Under the pieces are notes generated by a model. The model had not been told where the DNA came from and searched no databases. It saw only the letters and a program-made list of their open reading frames with translations. From positions 62,001 to 126,000 of the forward strand of contig JAHHIJ010000004.1 in assembly GCA_019358985.1 (NCBI GenBank): a stretch of DNA of 64,000 nt. The letters run 5' to 3'. The position numbers and the translations under genes were made by a program. This DNA comes from Tolypothrix brevis GSE-NOS-MK-07-07A. GTDB lineage: Bacteria; Cyanobacteriota; Cyanobacteriia; Cyanobacteriales; Nostocaceae. This document shows, piece by piece, positions 25,314 to 34,956 of this stretch (the stretch's first letter is position 1; each line of letters starts with the position of its first letter).

Positions 25314-27020
25314 ATGACTGCTTGTGCAATTATTGTTCTCGGTCAAAATAGTGTAAACTTGGCTCTTCAAATAAAAACAGTTTTGCCGAATGCTACTATT
25401 TACGGTTTGGCAGAACGTACATCAAATGTCGATGTCAGTTTCACTAACTTTGGTGCTACACTGCGAGAATTATTTGCAAAGGGAACCCCAATAATCGGTA
25501 TCTGTGCAGCGGGAATTCTCATCCGCACCCTTGCGCCAATTATATCTGATAAGCGTCAAGAACCACCTGTTTTAGCTGTGGCGGAAGATGGTAGCGCTGT
25601 TGTCCCCTTGTTGGGAGGACTTCACGGTGTAAATGATTTAGCACGACAAATTGCCGCAATCCTTCAGGTAAAAGCCGCAATTACCACAACCGGAGATATC
25701 CGCTTTCACACTGCCCTCTTAGCTCCTCCCCCAGGATACCATTTAGCGAATCCAGATGATGCAAAAAAGTTTATTTCTGATTTACTTGCTCTTACAACAG
25801 TTAAACTAGAAGGAACTGCACCTTGGTTAATTAATAGTAAACTGCCTTTTGACGAAGAAGGAAAGCTAACTATTCGCATTACAGAATATGAAGTGCCGCT
25901 TACACCACACTGTTTGGTTTATCATCCAGCAACTCTGGCAATTGGAGTTAGTAATGCTGCAAAAATCAGCTTAGAGGATGCGATATCCTGCATTCAGCAA
26001 ATGCTAGCTGATGCTGGACTTTCAATTTTCTCTGTTGCAGGTGTATTTGCCTTAGACGAAGAAGCCGCAGAATCAGTAATTGAGGAAATTGCCGATACTC
26101 TAAGTGTACCAGTTCGTTGGTTAAATTGTGAAAGTGAGAAAAATGCAGTTGCGATCGCTTTAACTGCAACCGGTGCTAATGGTAAATTACTTCTGCAACA
26201 AGAATCTGGTATAAATCTTGCTGTTGCCGTTTCTGATGAAGTCATCGATATTAACACAATTGGCAAGGCAAGGGGACAATTATTTATTGTGGGTACTGGT
26301 CCAGGTGCCGCAAATTGGATGTCTCCCGAAGTCAAGCAAATCCTCAGTGAAGCCACAGATCTTGTAGGTTATAGCTTTTACCTGGATTTAGCGGGAACGT
26401 TGCGAGAAGGACAGCGACGACATGAGTTTGATAATCGTGAGGAACTCGCACGCGCAGAGATGGCTTTAGATTTAGCGGCAGAGGGGCGAATAGTTGCGGT
26501 GGTTTCGTCTGGCGATCCTGGTATATATGCAATGGCAGCAGCAGTATTTGAGGTGCTGGATTGTAACTTTCAACCAAAATGGCAAAGTATCAAAATTCAT
26601 GTTGCCCCTGGAATTTCCGCTATCCAAGCTGCCGCAGCGAGAATTGGCGCACCTATCGGTCATGATTTCTGCGTAATTTCTCTGTCGGATATTCTCAAAC
26701 CTTGGTTTATTATCGAACGTCGGATTATTGCCGCTGCTGAAGCTGATTTTGCGATCGCTTTCTACAACCCTGCATCCAAACAACGCACCTCACAACTTGC
26801 ATCTGCACGTGACATATTACTACAGTATCGTTCGCCACAAACTATAGTTGTACTTGCCCGGAATGTTGGACGTGTGGGAGAATCAGTTGTAGTGCGGACT
26901 TTAGCTGATTTATCCCCCCAAGAGGTAGATATGCGAACTTTGGTGTTAGTTGGTTCAAGTAAGACGCGCACAGTGCCGCATCCTGGAGGTGTTTGGGTTT
27001 ATACTCCACGCACATATTAA
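25314..27020 (+). CDS. cobJ: CbiG-CobJ fusion: cobalt-precorrin hydrolase-like / precorrin-3B C17-methyltransferase
   Basis: A 568-residue fusion. The first 300 or so residues are CbiG-like: 'GTPIIGICAAGILIRTLAPII' near 62-82, 'PVLAVAEDGSAVVPLLGGLHGVNDLARQIA' near 90-120, and the C-terminal CbiG domain 'LAIGVSNAAKISLEDAISCIQQML'. From about 322 on it is CobJ/CbiH: 'RGQLFIVGTGPGAANWMSPEV', 'GRIVAVVSSGDPGIYAMAAAVFEVL', 'VAPGISAIQAAAARIGAPIGHDFCVISLSDILKPW' and 'FYNPASKQRTSQL'. CobJ methylates C17 and contracts the ring. Such fusions are usual in cyanobacteria. CobG (oxygen-dependent route) plus CbiG (anaerobic route) in one organism is a mixed set, also usual in this group. Confidence 0.94.
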   Translation: MTACAIIVLGQNSVNLALQIKTVLPNATIYGLAERTSNVDVSFTNFGATLRELFAKGTPIIGICAAGILIRTLAPIISDKRQEPPVLAVAEDGSAVVPLLGGLHGVNDLARQIAAILQVKAAITTTGDIRFHTALLAPPPGYHLANPDDAKKFISDLLALTTVKLEGTAPWLINSKLPFDEEGKLTIRITEYEVPLTPHCLVYHPATLAIGVSNAAKISLEDAISCIQQMLADAGLSIFSVAGVFALDEEAAESVIEEIADTLSVPVRWLNCESEKNAVAIALTATGANGKLLLQQESGINLAVAVSDEVIDINTIGKARGQLFIVGTGPGAANWMSPEVKQILSEATDLVGYSFYLDLAGTLREGQRRHEFDNREELARAEMALDLAAEGRIVAVVSSGDPGIYAMAAAVFEVLDCNFQPKWQSIKIHVAPGISAIQAAAARIGAPIGHDFCVISLSDILKPWFIIERRIIAAAEADFAIAFYNPASKQRTSQLASARDILLQYRSPQTIVVLARNVGRVGESVVVRTLADLSPQEVDMRTLVLVGSSKTRTVPHPGGVWVYTPRTY

Positions 27021-27102
27021 GGAGGTGGGGTATGGAAAATACCTTTTGCAAGAATCTGAAGAATATTATAATAAATTATATTATGTCCACCTTTATAAAC
27101 AC

Positions 27103-27204
27103 TAGACATAGGCGTAAAAATGAACTATGCGTTGTCCCCAACCCATGTAGAGACGTAGCATTGCTACGTCTCTACATAATATGTAATTTATCGGACGTGA
27201 TATC
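27103..27204. mobile_element. MITE, family A left end with family B right end
   Basis: Left end tagacataggcgtaaaaatg, inner 'tatgcgttgtccccaaccc', hairpin gacgtagca-ttgctacgtc (27152-27172), right part 'gtaatttatcggacgtgatatcac' as in family B. Lies after the cbiG-cobJ gene. Confidence 0.75.
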
Positions 27205-27244
27205 ACAGATAAACACAGATTTACTCAAACGGGAGTATTACCAT

Positions 27245-27342
27245 TCATGAGGTACAGAATATTGAATTAACCGCAGATGAAGATAGATAAACGCAGATGG
27301 ACGCAGATAAATTTGTACCTCAGCAGAGTAGGAAACGCTATA
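27245..27342 (-). repeat. Dispersed repeat C, copy 3 (reversed)
   Basis: Reverse complement of the element at 24237 and 25164: catgaggtacagaatattga, the middle 'taaccgcagatgaagatagat', ending ggtacctcagcagagtagga-style sequence 'cagagtaggaaacgctata'. The remnant 'gattaggaaacgcttta' at 5187-5203 matches its end. Confidence 0.82.
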
Positions 27343-27369
27343 ACTAATTGATTATTAAATAAAGAAATC

Positions 27370-28149
27370 ATGCAAAATATAGGTATGTTGAACACAACAT
27401 TGAGTTTAGAACTTTTTCATCTTCAAAGTAATACGTCTTTGGAGTTACCAGCGAATGTTTCTGTAATTCGTATTGGTAAGCCAAATGAGCAAGTTCCAAT
27501 TGATATTGATGTTTCCGGCTTAAGTAATGCTGATGTTGTTTCTCGACTTCATGCAGAGATTCATCTGGAAGGAAATAGTTATTATATTGAAGATTTAGAA
27601 AGCACTAACGGTACATTTATTAACAACATAAAGTTAATACCTAAAACTCGTTATCAGCTGAACTTAGGAGATAAAATAGACCTTGGTCAGGCAAGCCAAG
27701 TAACGTTTATTTTTCAACACAAACAACATAGAGCAAATATTGTTTCTCCGGCAAATCCTACAGCACTTCAACAAGAAAATGCTGAAAACGGTAAATCGTA
27801 TCAAATAGATCGTCCAAGTAAGTTTGTCGGCTTGGCATTAATGGTTGCAGGAATTATAATTTTTGCAGCAAATACTCAAGTTGGTCTTTTTGTGCGTATT
27901 CCTGGTGTATTGCTATGTATTGCCGGCGTCGTAGTTTTAATGCAGCAGCGAATAAAACGTGATTTCGGATGGATTTTGATCGCGTTGGGAATAGCAGTCA
28001 TGGTTTTCACGAGCAATGTCTTCGCATCAGTGAATTTTCTTGCTATTCTCGCATCATCAGCTTTATTATTTGCTGGATATAAGCTTTTTAGTACTGGAAA
28101 AGTGTTTAATTATAGTTTGCGATCGCTTTCAGGATTATTAAAGAAATAA
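27370..28149 (+). CDS. FHA-domain membrane protein
   Basis: A 259-residue protein with an N-terminal forkhead-associated domain (about 25-120) that should bind phosphothreonine: 'VIRIGKPNE', 'VSRLHAEIHLEGNSYYIEDLESTNGTFINN' with the conserved SRLHAEI and TNGT loops. After a linker, four hydrophobic helices follow (about residues 153-172, 175-193, 200-218, 222-240), so the FHA domain faces the cytoplasm on a membrane base. Partner kinases are not adjacent; the large Ser/Thr kinase at 37.8-43.4 kb is a distant candidate only. A hairpin terminator follows. Confidence 0.87.
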   Translation: MQNIGMLNTTLSLELFHLQSNTSLELPANVSVIRIGKPNEQVPIDIDVSGLSNADVVSRLHAEIHLEGNSYYIEDLESTNGTFINNIKLIPKTRYQLNLGDKIDLGQASQVTFIFQHKQHRANIVSPANPTALQQENAENGKSYQIDRPSKFVGLALMVAGIIIFAANTQVGLFVRIPGVLLCIAGVVVLMQQRIKRDFGWILIALGIAVMVFTSNVFASVNFLAILASSALLFAGYKLFSTGKVFNYSLRSLSGLLKK

Positions 28150-28152
28150 ATT

Positions 28153-28182
28153 AGGGTGGAGTAATCTACCCACCCTTTTATT
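28153..28182 (+). terminator. Hairpin terminator between convergent genes
   Basis: agggtgg, an 8-base loop region, then ccaccct followed by ttttattg. It lies 4 bp after the FHA gene and serves the plus strand; the convergent GlsB-like gene ends at 28250. Confidence 0.8.
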
Positions 28183-28249
28183 GTCTCCAGATAACATCAA
28201 GTAACAATTCAGATTATCATTGTTGCTTGATTTCCAGTATGATAAATTA

Positions 28250-28519
28250 TTATGCAGTGCGACGGTTAAACCAGTTCCATAGAAACACGGCAATGATTGC
28301 ACCGAGTACAGCTACAGCAACCCCAGGAATGCTCAAACTTGTAGCAGTCAGTTGTAAAGTTCCCGTACTGAGAAAAGTTGCCAACGTACCACCAAGGAAA
28401 GCACCGATAATACCTAATATCATTGTGCCGAGAATACCACCACCTTGATGACCGGGATAAATAGCTTTAGCGATCGCACCAGCCAACAAACCTAAAACAA
28501 TCCATGCAACTATATTCAT
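28250..28519 (-). CDS. GlsB/YeaQ/YmgE-family stress-response membrane protein
   Basis: An 89-residue protein with three hydrophobic segments. 'NIVAWIVLGLLAGAIAKAIYPGHQGGGILGTMILGIIGAFLGG' in outline is the family signature, with its glycine-rich second helix. Members belong to the transglycosylase-associated protein family and are induced by stress in several bacteria; the molecular role is not known. C-terminal 'VAVLGAIIAVFLWNWFNRR' is the third helix. Stands alone. Confidence 0.9.
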   Translation of the reverse strand: MNIVAWIVLGLLAGAIAKAIYPGHQGGGILGTMILGIIGAFLGGTLATFLSTGTLQLTATSLSIPGVAVAVLGAIIAVFLWNWFNRRTA

Positions 28520-28659
28520 TGTCTTATCCCTTTTCGTTTATGCTTGATGAATACAGAATATCAATGTCCTGATTGAAAGCCAATCTATCAAGCGAAAGAA
28601 ATGTCAAATTTCCACTATTCCTTTTGGTTCGCTGCCTTCAAGTAACTTGTCTTCTTGTA

Positions 28660-28690
28660 GTAACGGCTACCCTACGGGAAAGCTCCGCTA
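28660..28690. repeat. Imperfect hairpin 'aacggctaccctacgggaaagctccgctaacagccgtt'
   Basis: Arms aacggct and agccgtt frame 'accctacgggaaagctccgcta'. A common intergenic repeat; next to it 'gagcggtaaaccgctc' (28710-28725) is a second hairpin. Both precede the stop of the PBP4 gene and may end its transcript. Confidence 0.55.
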
Positions 28691-28748
28691 ACAGCCGTTA
28701 AATTACCATGAGCGGTAAACCGCTCACTACGAAAGTAAATTTTACTAA

Positions 28749-30218
28749 TCAACAGCCTTGTAGTTGAGTTAACAACACAACAATCTCATCAATTCCTTCC
28801 CGTAAAGCTTTTGCTTTCTGTTCACTTTGATTAACAATAATACTAAAAACCAAAGGGTCATATTTAGAACTATTTACATATCCAGATAAAGAAACAACAC
28901 CTGTCACCGTACCCGTTTTTGCTTGTACAATACCTTCAGCAGGTGTATTTTGAAAGCGAGTTTTCAGAGTACCGCTTTTGCCAGCAATCGGTAAAGATGC
29001 ACGATAAACTGATGAGGAAGGTGTTTTTGCCATTCCTTGCAAAACTTGCACTAAAGCTTCTGGACTGATTAAATTATGACGCGATAACCCGGAACCATCT
29101 ACAATAACGTAACCTGTGGAATTGACTCCCAATTGAGTTAAAGTTGTTTTAAGAACTTCTAAAGCAGTATTTACGGTAGTTTGATCTGGTTTTTTGGGTT
29201 GTGATGCGATCGCTCTCAACAATGCTTCAGCGTATAAATTGTTACTATTCTGATTTGTCTCCATCACCAAATCTGATAACAAAGGTGACTCGACAAAAGC
29301 TAATTCTTCTTGATTAATACCCCCAGATACTACCGCTGTTTCTCGCAAGCGAATTTTTTTCCCAATCAAAGCGATGCGAAAACGTCGCAAAAAGTAATTA
29401 TTAGGATCAACCACAGGCACCTTAACTAAAAATGGATCGGCTTTCGCTGCTAGTTGCCCTTGAATTCGCAGCACATTTCCTGATAATTTGCGAGTAACAT
29501 TGATAAAAGCTGGTTGTTTTTCCTCAACTGTCACCGATTGATTAATAATCTGCCACAATCTTGCTTCGCTAAAATCAGTCCACGCAACTTGTAAAGGTTT
29601 ACCCACAACTTGCGGTATTAACTTGATACTAAACACATTTTGATTGACAATTAAGTTGTTAACTGGTGCGCCATAATCAGAGTAAACATCTTCCCATTCC
29701 CAGCTAGGATGTACAATATCCCCTTGAAAATAGCTATCATCGGCAATCAACTTTTCAATTTGGGTAATTCCCTTTACTTTCAACTGTCTTGCCAATGCTA
29801 CAAGCTGAGTATCGTTGAAGCTAGGATCTCCCCTACCCAGCACACGCACAACATTATTACCATCTTGATAAACAGAAGTGCGAATGCGAAAATTTGCCCC
29901 CAATTGCTGTAAAGCCGCAGCCGTTGTCAGCAGTTTAGTATTAGAAGCTGGAGTAAAATATTTCTGGGCATCTCGACTATAAAGATTTTGCCCTTTATAT
30001 AAAGGTTGCACTAAAATACCCCAACGGACTCGGCTATATTGAGGACGATTTATCACTTCATCCACTGCTGCTGCTAGTTGATTGGGGCAAATATTTTTAG
30101 TTTTGGTTGCCGGTGCGACTTTTATTTGTGCCTGAGCAACTCTAGAATTAAATCCTATCTGGGTAGTCAAAAATAGCAGCAAACAACCCAGTGCTTTATT
30201 GAATGCCTTAATTTTCAC
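28749..30218 (-). CDS. dacB: D-alanyl-D-alanine carboxypeptidase/endopeptidase, PBP4 (DacB) type
   Basis: A 489-residue periplasmic peptidase that trims or cuts peptidoglycan cross-links. An N-terminal signal peptide (1-30, 'LGCLLLFLTTQIGFNSRVAQA') is followed by the S13 catalytic motifs: SNTK (Ser92, Lys95), SNN in 'NQNSNNLYAEALL' (about 331) and KTG in 'VQAKTGTVTG' near the C-terminus. The large insert between the first two motifs is normal for PBP4. The start codon is GTG, preceded by a purine-rich 'gaagagaga'. Monocistronic. Confidence 0.93.
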   Translation of the reverse strand: MKIKAFNKALGCLLLFLTTQIGFNSRVAQAQIKVAPATKTKNICPNQLAAAVDEVINRPQYSRVRWGILVQPLYKGQNLYSRDAQKYFTPASNTKLLTTAAALQQLGANFRIRTSVYQDGNNVVRVLGRGDPSFNDTQLVALARQLKVKGITQIEKLIADDSYFQGDIVHPSWEWEDVYSDYGAPVNNLIVNQNVFSIKLIPQVVGKPLQVAWTDFSEARLWQIINQSVTVEEKQPAFINVTRKLSGNVLRIQGQLAAKADPFLVKVPVVDPNNYFLRRFRIALIGKKIRLRETAVVSGGINQEELAFVESPLLSDLVMETNQNSNNLYAEALLRAIASQPKKPDQTTVNTALEVLKTTLTQLGVNSTGYVIVDGSGLSRHNLISPEALVQVLQGMAKTPSSSVYRASLPIAGKSGTLKTRFQNTPAEGIVQAKTGTVTGVVSLSGYVNSSKYDPLVFSIIVNQSEQKAKALREGIDEIVVLLTQLQGC

Positions 30219-30315
30219 TCTCTTCTCCTCATCCCAATGATAGATTTTAGCACCCTGATATCAAACTTATTTCCTCACAGACAAGCAACCTATCGCTCTA
30301 ATCGAATATACCTAA

Positions 30316-30345
30316 CAGACGTAGCACTGCTACGTCTCTACAAAG
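30316..30345. repeat. Isolated MITE core hairpin
   Basis: cagacgtagca-ctgctacgtctctac, the core of the family A element without recognisable ends. In the 294-bp gap between the divergent PBP4 gene and the next gene; otherwise nothing is seen there. Confidence 0.7.
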
Positions 30346-30512
30346 AGCATGTAACTGCTAAACCTGAAATCTGCTGATAAGTACGTCTAATTTATTAGGA
30401 TATGGAAAGATGCTGACATTTTTAGATACGCAGTTCAAAATAATTCATGGCATGATAAAATCGCCATGTTAACCAACCTGTACATACAGACTTACGGAAT
30501 AGAGGTAAAAGT

Positions 30513-31124
30513 GTGAATACATTCTTGTCTGGTGTGGCTGTATTACTCTCTACTTTGGCTTTGATGTGTAGTGGCTATACAGCTTATCAAGTTTTCACGT
30601 TACAGCAGACACTGAATAGTAGCAAAATACCGACTAATATCACTCCTATTCTCATACCATCATCTCCCCCAACTCCCGAAACTCCCACAACAGCACCATC
30701 GCCGGTAACGACACCACCAACCACCGCTACAACCTCAACATTTACCCCCGGTCAATTTGTGCAACCTGCTTTTGGTAATAAAGCAAAAGTAGAGTTACTC
30801 TCACTTAAACGGATTAAAGATCCCGGAACTGGAAACCGTGATGTAGTGAATTTGCGTGTTCGGGTGCGTCGCGTCGCCGCAGATGAAGTTGCTGATAGTG
30901 ATATAATATCGATTGGGAGTACAACATCTCGTAATCCTGATACCAGTGAAACATACAAAGCAGTTGCCTTAGAACGCTCAACGGGAAGCGTTTCTTTGTT
31001 TCAGCTACGTGCAAATTCCTCAGCTGATGCGTATGTCTGGTTAAGGGTTCCCGAAGCTGTGAATAATTTAGATATCTTTGTACCAGATACAGCAGCTTTT
31101 CAAAACGTACCAATTTCTAATTAG
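30513..31124 (+). CDS. Membrane-anchored or secreted protein with Pro/Thr-rich linker, function unknown
   Basis: A 203-residue protein with one N-terminal hydrophobic helix (about 6-27, SGVAVLLSTLALMCSGYTAY), a linker rich in Pro and Thr (residues about 45-78, 'SSPPTPETPTTAPSPVTTPPTTA'), and a beta-rich domain of about 120 residues ('VELLSLKRIKDPGTGNRDVVNLRVRVRRVA...'), similar in style to DUF4352/immunoglobulin-like domains. The start is GTG with 'agaggt' upstream. I recognise no family with certainty. Location is probably periplasmic. Confidence 0.65.
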   Translation: MNTFLSGVAVLLSTLALMCSGYTAYQVFTLQQTLNSSKIPTNITPILIPSSPPTPETPTTAPSPVTTPPTTATTSTFTPGQFVQPAFGNKAKVELLSLKRIKDPGTGNRDVVNLRVRVRRVAADEVADSDIISIGSTTSRNPDTSETYKAVALERSTGSVSLFQLRANSSADAYVWLRVPEAVNNLDIFVPDTAAFQNVPISN

Positions 31125-31163
31125 TTGATAAATCCGTAGTGAGGACTTTAGCCCTCATATTTG

Positions 31164-31234
31164 TAGAGACGTAGCACTGCTACGTCTGTTGGGGTTCTGG
31201 ATAACGCATATTTAATTTCTACTTCTTATGTCTA
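31164..31234. mobile_element. MITE, family A, reversed partial copy
   Basis: Hairpin gacgtagca-ctgctacgtc (31168-31187), 'ttctggataacgcatattta' (the reversed inner phrase), and the terminus 'ttatgtcta' at 31226-31234. The other end is lost. It abuts the 99-bp tandem array. Confidence 0.7.
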
Positions 31235-31626
31235 TTCTGCTATATCATGACAATGTAAAGACGTTCCGCCGGAACGTCTCTACGAGGGTTGCGATATTTT
31301 TATTAATATTAAATTATCATGACATATAGTCTATTCTGCTATATCATGACAATGTAAAGACGTTCCGCCGGAACGTCTCTACGAGGGTTGCGATATTTTT
31401 ATTAATATTAAATTATCATGACATATAGTCTATTCTGCTATATCATGACAATGTAAAGACGTTCCGCCGGAACGTCTCTACAAGGGTTGCGATATTTTTA
31501 TTAATATTAAATTATCATGACATATAGTCTATTCTGCTATATCATGACAATGTAAAGACGTTCCGCCGGAACGTCTCTACGAGGGTTGCGATATTTTTAT
31601 TAATATTAAATTATCATGACATATAG
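31231..31626. repeat. Four tandem 99-bp repeats built on a family B MITE
   Basis: Units start with 'tctattctgctatatcatga' at 31231, 31330, 31429 and 31528 and run exactly 99 bp each. Every unit contains the gacgttccgccggaacgtc hairpin, 'gggttgcgatatttttatta' and the closing 'attatcatgacatatag', whose end inverts the start (ctatat/atatag). The four copies are almost identical (one a/g difference in 'tctacgaggg' vs 'tctacaaggg'). There are no unique spacers. Confidence 0.95.
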
Positions 31627-31656
31627 CAGTTCCCAATAAGAGTGAAGTACACCCTT

Positions 31657-31690
31657 AAAACCTCACCTCCAACCCCTCTCCGATACTACA
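31657..31690. repeat. Partial 'cctcacctccaacccctctcc' repeat
   Basis: Matches the left arm of the hairpin repeat at 5100-5165 and ends abruptly at 'gatactac'. The adjacent 'agggtgagcaatgcccaccct' (31694-31714) is an 8-bp-stem hairpin that can terminate the convergent transcripts. Confidence 0.6.
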
Positions 31691-31743
31691 AAATAGGGTG
31701 AGCAATGCCCACCCTAATAGTTAACCATTAATTTAATGTGGCT

Positions 31744-33633
31744 CTACAATTTAGTGCCGCAATCACCGCAGAAGTTCTGATTGGGGGCATTTTTCGCACC
31801 GCAATGGCTGCAAGAAATTGGTTCTATTGCGGCTTTCGAGGCTTGTTTTGGCAAACCAATCATTTGCCCGTTGCTTTTGCCTGGAGCTACCATTGGGTAA
31901 CAATTTTCGTCTCTGGTGACACGCGCATCAACGATTACAGGTCCGTTGTGTGCTATCATTTGGGCGATCGCATCCTTCAACTCTTCACTGTTGCGAATCA
32001 CCATCCCCTTTATGCCGTAAGCTTTACCCAACAACTCAATATCTGGCATTCCTACTTCCATATTTGAGCATGAGTAACGCTCCCCATAAAAGGCTTGCTG
32101 CCATTGACGTACCATTCCCTGCCAGCCATTATTCAAAATCACAGTCTTGACATTTATGCCATACTGTGCAAGTGTGCCTAATTCTTGCAAGCACATTTGG
32201 AAACTAGCATCACCGCTGATACAAATAACTTCTTCATCAGGAAATGCCACTTTAGCACCCATTGCCGCAGGTAAACCAAAACCCATCGTTCCTAACCCAG
32301 CACTGGAAATCCAGCGACGGGGACCATTTTTGAGGAATTGTGCTGCCCACATTTGATGTTGACCCACATCCGTGGTGTAGTAGGCGTGGGGTGCTTGGCT
32401 GCCGATTTCCACAATGACTTCTTGTGGTGACATACTGTCAGCATAATGTGGCACTACTAAAGGATATTCTTCCCGCCAGCGGTTAACTAAATTCAGCCAT
32501 TCTTGGGTTTGATTGGGTGTCCCCGTGACACCTGTTTGCTTGCAACGACGCAACAAGTCAATTAACACATTCCGGACATCACCGACAATTGGCACTTCGG
32601 GAACGCGATTTTTACCGACTTCTGCCGGATCGATGTCGATGTGAATCACTTTTGCGCGGGATGCGAATTCATCTAACTTGCCGGTCACGCGATCGTCAAA
32701 TCTTGCACCAACGCAAATTAGCAAATCGCAATCACTCACCGCAAAGTTAGCGTAAGCTGTGCCATGCATCCCTAACATTCCCAAAGCTAGGGGATGATGT
32801 TCGTCAAAAGCACCGATACCCATCAACGTGGTAGTGACGGGGATATTAAATAATTCTGCGAGTTGTTTAACTTCTTCGTGGGCACTTGAAGCGATCGCCC
32901 CACCACCGACATACAATAGTGGACGGCGACTTTCACGAATCAAGTTAATTGCTGCATTGATCTGACGGGGATTTCCCTTCACCGTGGGACGATATCCGGG
33001 TAACTTTATCGAACCCGGTTCCACAGGCACATAATCAAATTCTTCTAACGCCACATCTTTGGGCACATCAATTAAAACGGGTCCCGGACGCCCAGTACTG
33101 GCGATGTGGAACGCTTCCGCGACAATTCGCGCCATATCTTGGGTGTCGCGCACTACATAGGAATGCTTGACAATTGGTAGGGTAATTCCGTAGATATCCG
33201 TTTCTTGGAATGCATCTGTACCAATTGATGCCCGTGATACTTGCCCGGTGACAATAATCATCGGGATCGAGTCCATATAGGCGTTGGCGATGCCCGTCAC
33301 CAAATTAGTTGCTCCTGGTCCTGATGTACCAAAGCACACCCCTACCCTTCCAGTAGCGCGGGCGTAACCGTCGGCGGCGTGGGATGCACCTTGTTCGTGT
33401 CTCACCAATATGTGCTTCATCGCACCAGTGGCTTCTACTTTATATAAGTCGTCGTAAATTGGCAGAATTGCACCGCCAGGGTAGCCAAAAATATACTCAA
33501 CGCCGTGACGACGTAAACTGTCCAGCAAAGCGAAACCACCACTGGCACGCTTGGGCGTGACTAAAGGTTCGGAGATATTCGGCTGGACGTGATTCTCAGT
33601 TTGTGGGGAAGTAATTGGGGAAGGCGATCGCAC
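31744..33633 (-). CDS. ilvB: Acetolactate synthase large subunit with C-terminal zinc ribbon
   Basis: A 629-residue thiamine-diphosphate enzyme that joins two pyruvates (or pyruvate and 2-ketobutyrate) in valine, leucine and isoleucine synthesis. '[12 protein letters not shown]' (about 54) and '[20 protein letters not shown]' (about 77-96, catalytic Glu) lie in the N-terminal domain; '[30 protein letters not shown]' (about 481-510) binds ThDP. After the enzyme ends, residues 606-629 form a CX2C-X10-CX2C zinc ribbon with Cys608, 611, 622 and 625. The start codon is GTG. The small regulatory subunit is not in the window. The gene is alone, ahead of a 1.5-kb gap. Confidence 0.95.
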   Translation of the reverse strand: MRSPSPITSPQTENHVQPNISEPLVTPKRASGGFALLDSLRRHGVEYIFGYPGGAILPIYDDLYKVEATGAMKHILVRHEQGASHAADGYARATGRVGVCFGTSGPGATNLVTGIANAYMDSIPMIIVTGQVSRASIGTDAFQETDIYGITLPIVKHSYVVRDTQDMARIVAEAFHIASTGRPGPVLIDVPKDVALEEFDYVPVEPGSIKLPGYRPTVKGNPRQINAAINLIRESRRPLLYVGGGAIASSAHEEVKQLAELFNIPVTTTLMGIGAFDEHHPLALGMLGMHGTAYANFAVSDCDLLICVGARFDDRVTGKLDEFASRAKVIHIDIDPAEVGKNRVPEVPIVGDVRNVLIDLLRRCKQTGVTGTPNQTQEWLNLVNRWREEYPLVVPHYADSMSPQEVIVEIGSQAPHAYYTTDVGQHQMWAAQFLKNGPRRWISSAGLGTMGFGLPAAMGAKVAFPDEEVICISGDASFQMCLQELGTLAQYGINVKTVILNNGWQGMVRQWQQAFYGERYSCSNMEVGMPDIELLGKAYGIKGMVIRNSEELKDAIAQMIAHNGPVIVDARVTRDENCYPMVAPGKSNGQMIGLPKQASKAAIEPISCSHCGAKNAPNQNFCGDCGTKL

Positions 33634-34680
33634 TCTTAAACCTCAGACTATAACTAAGTTGATGTTTAAATTCTGTAGTTAAGAATTCATTTTAATAGAA
33701 AAGCTCAAAACATTTGTCAAGAAACGATAATTAAAATTGAGAATTTGGCATTAGACCCCACATTCCGCAGTCCGCGCTCAACTAAAGTTCTATTGCCCGA
33801 GTAGTTGACACTCCTCAGCCTGAAGGCGTATTGACAGGTTTTCCTAAACCTACACTGATTTTCACTATCACCCCAATCTATCACGATTTGAGAGCGATCG
33901 CTCTTTCTTTAGCTTGTAGTTAATGCATTACTTCAAATTAGTTAATTTGTCATCATTAATTAAGCTCATCTTTGCTTGTTTTTAATTTCATACTTGCTGA
34001 ATGTTAAATTTGTTACCTAGGGAGGTGGTGCATACCTTTGCATCTGCCAATAGATAGAAAATTGGTAAATCTTAGGTTATAGATTCTCTGCTTTTGCTAG
34101 ATAAAAAGACCTTTTCTTATGTTTAAATGTCAGGAAATCTTAATAAACAAGTAAATATACTGCCAAAACTAATTATAATAGTTACAAACTTGATATTAAA
34201 AGTGTAAACTTTAAAGCTGGCGTTTTCAATTGTTGTAAACAGCCCTAACTGTATTGAAATCAGGCTTATTAAGTCAAAAAAATTTTGGCGCTGCTGTTTT
34301 ATTCTGAAATAAACAACAGTGATTATGAGAATAAATGCAATACTTTATACTAAGCACTCTAGTTTAGTATATGTCTTTTATATGACGATGTATATTTATG
34401 TGTAAAATTAACCTTACGATTAAGCTTAATTACTGATATATTTTTTTATAAAAACATTATTTAATAACAACATTACGATTAAACGATACACCACATTTAG
34501 TAGGATAAAAAAAGTACAGTTTTACGCGCTCAAAAAATGTCGTGTAATTGATTTAGGTCAAAATTGAATCATTGAAATATTGGGCAAAAAACATAAAACA
34601 AATCTTCGCATTCAGTGAGAACAAGAGGTAATAATTTGCCCTCTTCTATTACCGAAAATTTGACAACACAAAAGCATTAA

Positions 34681-34824
34681 TACCAATTTAATGTGAAGTT
34701 GCACATATCTAGATCCCCCTAAATCCCCCTTAAAAAGGGGGACTTTGATAGATGTTTTCTAGTTCCCCTTAATAAGGGGGGCTAGGGGGGATTGAATTCT
34801 ATGCAGCTTCATAAAGAATTGGTA
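34681..34824. mobile_element. MITE-like element with taccaatt ends
   Basis: Ends taccaatttaatgtgaagtt and the inverse gcttcataaagaattggta pair over about 22 bp (tgcacatat... is answered by ...tatgca). Inside are two hairpins of 'ccccctaaatcccccttaaa' type: 34712-34742 and 34764-34790 (arms ccccctta / taagggggg). This is a widespread cyanobacterial element. Confidence 0.75.
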
Positions 34825-34864
34825 TAACCGAAAAGATTAACTTGTCTTCTCTGCGTTTCTCTAT

Positions 34865-34956
34865 TAGACATCGACCGAATTTAAATGTGCGTTATCCACA
34901 ACCCTTGTAAAGAGGCAAAATTTCGCGTCTTTACATTATTTTTCACTAGATGTCTA
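34865..34956. mobile_element. MITE, family A, complete 92-bp copy
   Basis: Ends tagacatc and gatgtcta with TA flanks; inner 'atgtgcgttatccacaaccc'; core gtaaagaggcaaaatttcgc-gtctttac with partly matched arms. Confidence 0.85.

Noticed and set aside
31231-31626. Regular repeats that might be a CRISPR array
   Set aside because: The period is 99 bp, the whole unit is repeated with no unique spacers, and there are no cas genes.
33800-33850. Possible IS200/IS605 end remnant ('ttgacactcctcagcctgaa')
   Set aside because: Too short and without a partner end or transposase remnant.
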